DNA of 53,799 bases from Desulfobacterales bacterium (GTDB taxonomy: Bacteria > Desulfobacterota > Desulfobacteria > Desulfobacterales > SURF-7). Under the pieces are notes generated by a model that was given only the letters and a program-made list of their open reading frames with translations, was not told where the DNA came from and made no database searches. Shown here piece by piece: positions 45,810 through 52,380 of this stretch. The stretch covers positions 1 through 53,799 of the forward strand of contig JABHLN010000010.1 of NCBI GenBank assembly GCA_018693105.1, given 5' to 3'. Within the stretch, counting starts at the first letter, position 1; each line of letters starts with the position of its first letter. The translations under genes were made by a program, and so were the position numbers.

Positions 45810-47083
45810 CCAACAACATTAAACACGAAAAATCAATCGATTCAAATGATGTCCTCAAAATTGCAATGCTCAGTATTCACTCAAGCCCTGTAGGTGAACT
45901 GGGGACCAGCGATACCGGCGGCATGAGTGTTTATATCAGGGAACTGGCCGAAGAGCTTGGTAAGACAGGAGTTTCAACAGATATTTTCACCCTGTGTCAG
46001 AATCGTCAATCTTCTTCTATTACTTCTCTTTATAAAAATGTTCGTCTGATCTATCTGAATATTAAAACCGACCAACCAATCATCAAAGAGACCCTCTTTG
46101 ATTATCTACCATCGGTGTTTGATGCCTTCAATGAGACTGTGACAAAAGACCAGACCGATTATGATAAGGCCGGGTATGATCTTATTCACAGCCATTACTG
46201 GCTTTCCGGAGTGCTCGGAAATCAAATAAAGCAAAAATACGACCTGCCTCATATAATAACCTTTCATACAACAGGCGCAGTTAAAAACCGGTTCTGTACA
46301 CAGGAATTGGAGCCGGATTTTCGTATTGAAAAGGAAAAAGGGCTGACCGCCGCCTGTGACAGAATCGTAGCATCCACGCAGAATGAAGCGCATGATTTGA
46401 TATCACTTTACAATGCAGAATCTGAAAAGATCAGTGTTGTTCCGGCAGGTGTCAACCTGGAACTTTTTAAACCTTTAGATAAGACCGCTGCATGCCGGGA
46501 AATAGACTTTAATGATGATGCGAAGCTGCTTTTGTATGTTGGCCGTCATGTCCCGGTAAAAGGGCTGGACCGCTTATTGAAAACCATTTCCGAAATCAGA
46601 AATAAAATCAGTTTACGACTACTGGTAATCGGTGGTGATGATGAAAATGAAAAACTGAAGTCTACGATCAAAGACTTAAATATTCAAAAGGAAGTGGATT
46701 TGTCAGGACGGAAGGACCAGAAGTTTTTACCGGCATACTACAGTGCCGCGGATATGCTGGTTGTACCGTCATACCATGAAAGTTTTTGTCTCGCAGGTCT
46801 TGAATCGCTTGCATGCGGAACACCGGTTGTCAGCACTCCGGTGGGCATTATGCCGACGATTATAAATAATAAAAACGGCTGTATCCTGACTGAAAATAAT
46901 GATAGTGCAATGGCTGAAGCTATTTTGCGGGTCGCAAATAACCATGACCGGGGTAACTACAGCCCAGCACAGATTCGGAACTCTGTAAAAGACTATTCAT
47001 GGGCAAACACGGCAGAATTGATGCTGGGAGAATATCATAGGGTTATAAGTAATTTTGATAACAAAAAAGGCGAAGGGAAATAA
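45806..47083 (+). CDS. MshA-like glycosyltransferase (GT4 family)
   Basis: 425 residues with a GT-B fold. The N-terminal AMLSIHSSPVGELGTSDTGG and MSVYIRELAEEL resemble MshA, which joins GlcNAc from UDP-GlcNAc to inositol-3-phosphate; DLIHSHYWLSGVLGNQI and STQNEAHDLISLYNA also follow MshA. The C-terminal donor site has VGRHVPVKGLDRLLK and the E-x7-E region PSYHESFCLAGLESLACGTP. An inositol-phosphate synthase and a deacetylase in the same cluster support an inositol acceptor; sucrose-type acceptors remain possible from sequence alone. It is translationally coupled to the acyltransferase. Confidence 0.83.
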   Translation: MTNNIKHEKSIDSNDVLKIAMLSIHSSPVGELGTSDTGGMSVYIRELAEELGKTGVSTDIFTLCQNRQSSSITSLYKNVRLIYLNIKTDQPIIKETLFDYLPSVFDAFNETVTKDQTDYDKAGYDLIHSHYWLSGVLGNQIKQKYDLPHIITFHTTGAVKNRFCTQELEPDFRIEKEKGLTAACDRIVASTQNEAHDLISLYNAESEKISVVPAGVNLELFKPLDKTAACREIDFNDDAKLLLYVGRHVPVKGLDRLLKTISEIRNKISLRLLVIGGDDENEKLKSTIKDLNIQKEVDLSGRKDQKFLPAYYSAADMLVVPSYHESFCLAGLESLACGTPVVSTPVGIMPTIINNKNGCILTENNDSAMAEAILRVANNHDRGNYSPAQIRNSVKDYSWANTAELMLGEYHRVISNFDNKKGEGK

Positions 47084-47085
47084 CT

Positions 47086-47781
47086 TTGGAAAACAAGACT
47101 GATTATATGATAATTTCCGCTCATCCGGATGACGCAGAATTCGGAGTTGCCGGATCGGTTGCAAAATGGACGTCAGACGGCAAAAAGGTAGCTTATATTG
47201 TTTGTACCAGCGGTGACAAGGGGAGCAGTGATCCTGATATGAATCCCCAGGAACTGGCAATAATCCGTGAGGAAGAGCAGAAACAGGCAGCTAAGCTTCT
47301 GGGGGTCGGTATAGTCGAGTTTTTAAGATATCCGGACCAGGAGCTCGAAGACACACCCGATTTCCGGAAACATATTGTACGAATGATTAGAATATACAAG
47401 CCGGAGATCATTATTACTATGGACCCCTATCGAAAATACATCTGGCACAGGGACCATCGCATTACCGGCCAGACAACACTTGACTCGATATATCCTTATG
47501 CCCGGGATCATATGGCATACCCGGATTTAATTGATGAAGGTATAATGCCGCACAAGTCAAAAGAAATCTGGTTCTGGGGGACGGAAGATATTAACCATAC
47601 TCTTGATATTACCAAAACCATGGATACCAAACTGGCAGCTTTGTTTTGCCATAAAAGCCAGATGGAGTCTATGGGAACTGAAAACATTGAAAAGTGGGTG
47701 AAAAATAAATGTCAGGAGATAGCAGAAGGTACCGGTTTTACTTACGCGGAAGGGTTTCATCGTGTGAAAATTCCGCTATAG
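47086..47781 (+). CDS. PIG-L family deacetylase (MshB/BshB-like)
   Basis: 231 residues starting at TTG 47086, 2 bases after the glycosyltransferase stop, with GAAGGG upstream. The zinc site is SAHPDDAEFGVAGSVAKW (His-Pro-Asp-Asp) plus the third ligand in YIWHRDHRITGQ. PIG-L enzymes remove the acetyl group from GlcNAc conjugates: GlcNAc-inositol for MshB, GlcNAc-malate for BshB. Directly following an MshA-like gene, it would produce the free GlcN amine ready for amino-acid coupling. It ends 3 bases from the convergent phosphatase gene. Confidence 0.88.
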   Translation: MENKTDYMIISAHPDDAEFGVAGSVAKWTSDGKKVAYIVCTSGDKGSSDPDMNPQELAIIREEEQKQAAKLLGVGIVEFLRYPDQELEDTPDFRKHIVRMIRIYKPEIIITMDPYRKYIWHRDHRITGQTTLDSIYPYARDHMAYPDLIDEGIMPHKSKEIWFWGTEDINHTLDITKTMDTKLAALFCHKSQMESMGTENIEKWVKNKCQEIAEGTGFTYAEGFHRVKIPL

Positions 47782-47784
47782 CTC

Positions 47785-48430
47785 CTACCATAAAGGGCTA
47801 TTTATAAAAGGCGGTGCTGCATATGATACTTTCGGAATTTCTTCCATATCAGTTGTTTGATAAGTCAGTGTGGTGATAGATCCTGTTGCCGGATAATTCT
47901 TAACGACACCAATTTTATTTAAATTTAATTTGTTTTCAGCGGTAACAGGGATATTGTTTGCCAGGAAAATGGCAAACAGGACAACATCTCCATGGGTAAC
48001 AGCTGCAACATGCCGCCTAAAATGATTTTTCCGTATACGATAGATAAATTTTTGCACCCGCCGAATCACATCTTCAGGCTGTTCATATTTCTGATCCTTT
48101 CCGGCATAAACATCCAATGCATATCGGGCAAGCATTTCGTTCGGCTTACCCTGAAACATGGAAAAAACTTCAGTAATCAAAGAGGATATTTTTAATTTAA
48201 AACCGGGATGGAGTCTAAGGATTTCATTTGCTGTCTGACGGGCACGGAGCAAGGGACTGCTGTAAACACAATCGATAGGGCTGCCTTTTAGAACCTCAGA
48301 TACCAGCAAGGCTTCTTTCTGACCGTTTATATCAAGTTTAAACCCCGGAAGCCGCCCGTAAAAGATATCATCAGGATTATCTACATTACCGTGACGGATA
48401 AAAGATATGCGGGTAATAGATTTATTAATT
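47785..48430 (-). CDS. Histidine phosphatase family protein, non-canonical start
   Basis: The frame encodes RISFIRHGNVDNP (catalytic RHG His), YSSPLLRARQTANEIL and AVTHGDVVLF (second His): a complete phosphoglycerate-mutase-type phosphatase of about 210 residues. However, no ATG, GTG or TTG lies between an AAAGGA site at the ino1 end and the RHG motif; ATA or ATT about 5 bases after AAAGGA is the most likely start, and the first canonical codon (48309) would remove the active site. The 5' boundary given is therefore approximate. It follows ino1 with overlap. A candidate for the dephosphorylation of GlcNAc-inositol-phosphate, a step whose enzyme is unnamed in the classical pathway. Confidence 0.78.
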
Positions 48431-49528
48431 ATACAAATCCTTTGATATAAACTTTTCGATCATGGAAAACGCAGTATCATCTGTATATTGAGCAGGTGGT
48501 CGTTTGCAGTATAAGGCAGATGGCCCCTCTAGGACTCCGCCGATATTCCTGTCTAAAGCCAGCTTGCATAGGCGAATGCAGTCAATTACTGCACCTGCAG
48601 AATTCGGAGAATCTTCAACTGATAACCGCAGCTCAAGATCCATGGGTACATTGCCGAAGATGCGGCCTTCCATTCTTATAAAAGCCACCTTTTTGTCATT
48701 CAGCCATGGGACATAGTCACTGGGGCCTATATGGATATTCCTATCATCCGGTTTTTCTTTCATGACAGATTTTACAGCTTCGGTTTTGGACAGTTTCTTG
48801 GAAGACAACCGGTTTTGATCCTTCATATTTAAAAAATCGGTATTTCCGCCGGTGTTCAACTGATACGTGTTGTCTATTTTCACGCCCCGCTTTGCAAACA
48901 AATTGGCAAGAGAGCGGTGGATAATCGTTGCACCCATTTGTGATTTAACATCATCACCAATTATAGGGATTTTTGCTCTTTGAAACTTTTCAGCCCATTC
49001 CGGATCACCTGCAATAAACACAGGAATGTTGTTAATCAATGCAACCCCGGCTTCCAATGCGCACTCCGAGTAAAACCGGGTGGCTTTTTCAGATCCCACC
49101 GGCAGATAATTCAACAATATTTCAGTTCCGGAATCCTTCAGGATTTTGATGATCTCTTTTTTGTCAGGCTCGGGTTGGTCAGCAGGGACAAACGTATACT
49201 CTTCATCAAAATTTTTCATATGATCTGCACAACCATCTAAAACTGCTCCCATAGATACTTTAACTCTTGAAGGCGGTATTTTTTCAGCGAATTTTACTGT
49301 ACAATTAGGCGGTTGAAAAATAGCTTCATGAACATCTTTTCCAATTTTTCTCCGATCAATATCAAATGCTGATGATACAATAATATCCGAGGGGGTATAT
49401 CCGTTGATTTCCCAATACAGGAGACCAATAGATTCTTCTTTTGACCTATACCTGTAATATTCAATTCCCTGAAGCAGGGAACTTGCGCAATTACCGATAC
49501 CTACAATACCAATTTTTATGGGCTCCAT
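48425..49528 (-). CDS. ino1: Inositol-3-phosphate synthase, actinobacterial type
   Basis: 367 residues from the ATG at 49528 (MEPIKIGIVGIGNCASSLLQ), with AAAGGA upstream; the longer frame from 49618 is not supported. NAD-binding GIGNCASSLLQGIEYY, then KVSMGAVLDGCADHM, LLNYLPVGSEKATRFYSECA, PVFIAGDPEWAEKF and QLNTGGNTDFLNM are hallmarks of the short archaeal/actinobacterial inositol-phosphate synthase. It converts glucose-6-phosphate to inositol-3-phosphate. In a Gram-negative sulfate-reducer-like genome the neighbours (MshA-like and MshB-like) suggest the inositol feeds a thiol-type conjugate; phosphatidylinositol or osmolyte synthesis are alternatives. Confidence 0.92.
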   Translation of the reverse strand: MEPIKIGIVGIGNCASSLLQGIEYYRYRSKEESIGLLYWEINGYTPSDIIVSSAFDIDRRKIGKDVHEAIFQPPNCTVKFAEKIPPSRVKVSMGAVLDGCADHMKNFDEEYTFVPADQPEPDKKEIIKILKDSGTEILLNYLPVGSEKATRFYSECALEAGVALINNIPVFIAGDPEWAEKFQRAKIPIIGDDVKSQMGATIIHRSLANLFAKRGVKIDNTYQLNTGGNTDFLNMKDQNRLSSKKLSKTEAVKSVMKEKPDDRNIHIGPSDYVPWLNDKKVAFIRMEGRIFGNVPMDLELRLSVEDSPNSAGAVIDCIRLCKLALDRNIGGVLEGPSALYCKRPPAQYTDDTAFSMIEKFISKDLYN

Positions 49529-49727
49529 ATAAATTCCTTTAGCAAAAGGACTGAGATGAGGTGCGACAAATGTTATTTCAAATAAATATAATCGATTTAA
49601 ATAAAAACCAAAAGACAAGAAGCTCTTTTAGAGAGTAAAACCTTTGAAAAACGCTAATTCTTTTCACTCTTTTTGTAAGTAATATATTTACAAAATTTAT
49701 AAAAAAACACAAGGGGGGGTGACTATG

Positions 49728-49791
49728 TTATAATTTTCATATACAAGACATAGCGGTCAATCCCGCTATAGCGAAGTTTACGACATCATCA
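49728..49791 (-). repeat. Decayed family 1 repeat fragment
   Basis: TTTTCATATACAAGACATAGCGG and TTTACGACATCATCA follow the family 1 order; the middle is replaced by a short AATCCCGCTATAGCG hairpin. Confidence 0.55.
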
Positions 49792-49896
49792 TATTTTAAA
49801 GTTATAACACTATGTTATTTACAATCCTTACATCTCCCAAATCACTGGCTTAAACCCTATGAAAATATCGTAAAAAGTATGACGAGGAACTGAATT

Positions 49897-50027
49897 GGGG
49901 ACGGGCCATTTTTATCCTGGCCTTAAAAGAGTGATTTTAGCCCCAAAATGGTGTGTTTAAGATGAAATATTGCGTCCAAATATAGATAATAGCTTATAAT
50001 GTATAACTGTTAGTGCGGCCCGCCCCT
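49897..50027 (-). mobile_element. 131-bp non-autonomous derivative of the REP-associated transposase element
   Basis: Ends GGGGACGGGCC and GGCCCGCCCCT are inverted. The right 120 bp match 51703-51824, the end of the transposase-bearing element, with few changes, including TTTTAGCCCCAAAATGGTGT. It looks like an internal deletion product moved in trans. Confidence 0.8.
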
Positions 50028-50106
50028 AAATACTTCCTAAATACTGTAAGAATGAAGACCTTGCCCTTTGTCACTCAGTAGTAGTCTATGAGTCTTATTA
50101 AATTTA

Positions 50107-50874
50107 CTACTCAACTCTTGTTAATATAGATATTCTTTGCCTGCTAGATTGTCCACATCCACCACTGCCAACAAATACTATTTCATTTTCTCTGAGCTTA
50201 ATTAATCTAGGTATGACAGAATTTTCGGTTAACCTATTAAAATGAGTAAAAACTATAACATCTTCTGTATATATTTTATATATCTGATTTTCCTCTGTAT
50301 GGCTGCAAAAGCCATCGCCATCTTGGTGCATAAAACTTGGAGGGCCTTCACCTGAACCCATACCAATAGCTGCGAATGATCCTTCTATTAAATCGAAAGT
50401 CTCATCATCATAAATTTCTATATGACCCGTTGGAAGGTGAAGGTCTTCTTGATTGAAATTTTGGATATTCCATGTGCCAACTATCACAACAGACAACTTT
50501 AAACTGATTTCCTCTAATGCATCCTGAACATTATCTGACTCAATCTGAGAGTCAAGATTATCTTCAATAATAACATTTGAAGCCAATATTTGTGTGTTAG
50601 TATCTACTACTTCAGATTCTGCGAAAGCAGTTTTTATTATATTAAAATTGAAAAAATTAGACAATTTAAAAAAAACAGACTTGTTAGATGATTTTGCAAC
50701 TGCAATGTTATCTGTATCTGAGCTGAAAATTATATTACTGGCTAAATACTTTGTATTTAGGGAAGGTGTATTATTAACTACCGGTGCAGCGCTATCGCCA
50801 CCACCACCGCCGCAACCATTCAAGTTCAATATCAGAAGAAATCCAATCAGTAGAACAAGAAAATTTTTCAACAT
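50107..50874 (-). CDS. Putative lipoprotein, unknown function
   Basis: 255 residues from the ATG at 50874, which has AGGAGG 5 bases upstream; the longer frame to 50949 is not supported. The signal peptide ends in LNLNGC (lipidated Cys21) followed by a Gly run. The rest has a polar N-terminal half (VQDALEEISLKLS near the end of it) and a compact C-terminal domain of about 115 residues (VVIVGTWNIQNFN to RISILTRVE) with three to four Cys and beta strands. No family recognised. It lies downstream of a copy of direct repeat E. Confidence 0.75.
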   Translation of the reverse strand: MLKNFLVLLIGFLLILNLNGCGGGGGDSAAPVVNNTPSLNTKYLASNIIFSSDTDNIAVAKSSNKSVFFKLSNFFNFNIIKTAFAESEVVDTNTQILASNVIIEDNLDSQIESDNVQDALEEISLKLSVVIVGTWNIQNFNQEDLHLPTGHIEIYDDETFDLIEGSFAAIGMGSGEGPPSFMHQDGDGFCSHTEENQIYKIYTEDVIVFTHFNRLTENSVIPRLIKLRENEIVFVGSGGCGQSSRQRISILTRVE

Positions 50875-50912
50875 ACAACCTCCTACGTTATTTATAGTTT
50901 GAATTTTATTTT

Positions 50913-50982
50913 GAATCAAAATCTGTGAGTCTTTGGTGAGTCTTGGCAAGTTTATATTATGAAAAATATCGGTGTGTCAAGT
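50913..50982 (+). repeat. Direct repeat E, copy 2
   Basis: GAATCAAAATCTGTGAGTCT through GGTGTGTCAAGT, matching 42311-42382 with a few indels. Located just upstream of the lipoprotein gene. Confidence 0.7.
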
Positions 50983-51014
50983 CTTACACTCACTCCTGCT
51001 GGATTGGGTGGATT

Positions 51015-51824
51015 GGGGACGGGCCACCAGAAACACTTAAAATAACATCTAATCAGTTAAATACACCCATTAAAAACAAGCTTAAACCGATCATTTTGGC
51101 CCCAAAATGCTATGTTTAAACAATTTGAACAGTACAACATTTATACCCTCATATATCCCATATAATCTTATTAATTATATCCTTAATTGAAGGGACCCCG
51201 TATTTCGCTTGCGATTCACGAAGCAGGAATGAATCTGGGTTACCGGCCCCTAAAATACTACGTCCTCTTGCCAGATATCCCAGCTTTTTCTTTACTGTTT
51301 TTAGAAAATAATTATTCCCAACACCTATACTTTCTTTCCATTTGTTGTCACGAACCAGGTTTCTATTCTTTAGCTCTTCTTCGACCCATTTGTGATGAGA
51401 TTCCTTCAGTACTTCATAATTATCAAATTGCAGGAATTTCATAAGGATAGCAAAGTCTATAATACTATACCTTATTGAATTTGGAATTACATTTTTTTCT
51501 CCGTTGTCGAAAACAAGAAGATGGATATGGTTTGAAGTAATGATATAATTTAAAACACTCAAACCATAACGTTTCTTTGTTTGAAACAACCAGTCTATCC
51601 ATCGCTGACGGTCTTTCACAAGCTTTAGTAGGAAGTCCCTTTTATGGCATCTATGGGTGATATGCCAGACATAGCCTAGTATGAAATGCCTTTTGGCACG
51701 TGCCATTTTTATCCTGATCTTAAAAGAGTGTTTTTAGCCCCAAAATGGTGTGTTTAAGATGAAATGTTGCATCTAAATATAGATAATAGCTTATAATGTC
51801 AGCCTATTAGTGTGGCCCGCCCCT
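51015..51824 (-). mobile_element. REP-associated transposase element, about 810 bp
   Basis: Left end GGGGACGGGCCACC (51015) and right end TGGCCCGCCCCT (51824) are inverted and enclose one transposase gene. Both sub-terminal regions carry GCCCCAAAATG followed by TGTTTAA. The right end sits inside an Rhs-tip coding fragment. Confidence 0.8.
51149..51706 (-). pseudogene. REP-associated tyrosine transposase, internally deleted
   Basis: 185 residues in one frame. The N-terminus GYVWHITHRCHKRDFLLKLV and YIITSNHIHLLVFDNG (His-x-His metal site) define the Y1/HUH REP-associated transposase family, and the C-terminal half (HHKWVEEELKN, SIGVGNNYFLKTVKKKLGYLARGR) also fits. After NSIRYS the sequence jumps to ILMKFLQFDNY: roughly 80 residues seen in full-length relatives, including the region with the nucleophilic Tyr, are missing. 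It is probably inactive despite the open frame. Confidence 0.78.
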
Positions 51825-51985
51825 AAATACTCAGCGCCTACAGCTGGTGTGGCAATTGCAGAGGTTGTCAAAGTAACTATTGTGGAAATAGCATTAATTG
51901 TAAAACTCTGCCCTGTTGTAAGCAAACCCCAAGGATCCACCCAATTAACCGGATCACTTAGGATATATCTGTTACTCTTCTTTCC
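51825..51985 (-). pseudogene. Orphan Rhs tip fragment
   Basis: SNRYILSDPVNWVDPWGL, then SFTINAISTIVTL and SAIATPAVGA parallels the Rhs gene upstream (LNDPVNLIDPLGL, then SAIGTPAAGA). It has no start of its own, overlaps the end of the small membrane protein gene and is cut off by the transposase element at about 51825. It is a displaced alternative C-terminal cassette. Confidence 0.72.
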
Positions 51986-52376
51986 TATTACTTTTAAACA
52001 GGATATAAATTGTCTCAAAATACCTGTAAGCAGCAATGGAAAGAACGAATATTATTATCCCCTTTTTAATCCCTGGAGTAAGAAAAGATATATATGAGAA
52101 TATCAATACTCCAGGGAGAGCAGATGATATTATAAAAAATTCTGATCTTGCCTTTTCATATCTATTGGCGGTGTAATAATCGGGATGGATAAATCCTTTT
52201 TGCATTAAATAAGGAAGAATAAACATTATCACAGAAAAGTTAATAATAGCTATACGAATCAGAAAATTGAACAAATGTATTTGATCATTAGAAAGTCCTT
52301 CTCCTGTGGCATTCGGTAGAAAAAAAACCCCTATTAAGCCTATAATTCCAATAGTACAAAAAAATAATTTTCTCAT
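51972..52376 (-). CDS. Small membrane protein, possible Rhs immunity protein
   Basis: 134 residues from the ATG at 52376 (MRKLFFCTIGIIGL). Four hydrophobic helices at about 3-22, 38-58, 86-103 and 105-125, with a charged loop (HPDYYTANRYEKARSEFF) between the second and third. No family recognised. It follows the Rhs gene by 4 bases, the position where a cognate immunity gene is normally found; a membrane immunity protein would fit an Rhs C-terminus that looks membrane-active. Inference from context. Confidence 0.6.
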   Translation of the reverse strand: MRKLFFCTIGIIGLIGVFFLPNATGEGLSNDQIHLFNFLIRIAIINFSVIMFILPYLMQKGFIHPDYYTANRYEKARSEFFIISSALPGVLIFSYISFLTPGIKKGIIIFVLSIAAYRYFETIYILFKSNRKEE

Positions 52377-52380
52377 AGAA

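Larger units (their letters stand above)
49529..50106. other. Intergenic region with repeats
   Basis: About 580 bases. It contains a decayed family 1 fragment (49728-49791), a 131-bp transposon derivative (49897-50027) and a short REP D fragment near 50049. No credible gene. Confidence 0.6.

Noticed and set aside
51187-51444. Plus-strand ORF opposite the transposase
   Set aside because: Shadow of the minus-strand transposase gene; no ribosome site or recognisable motif.
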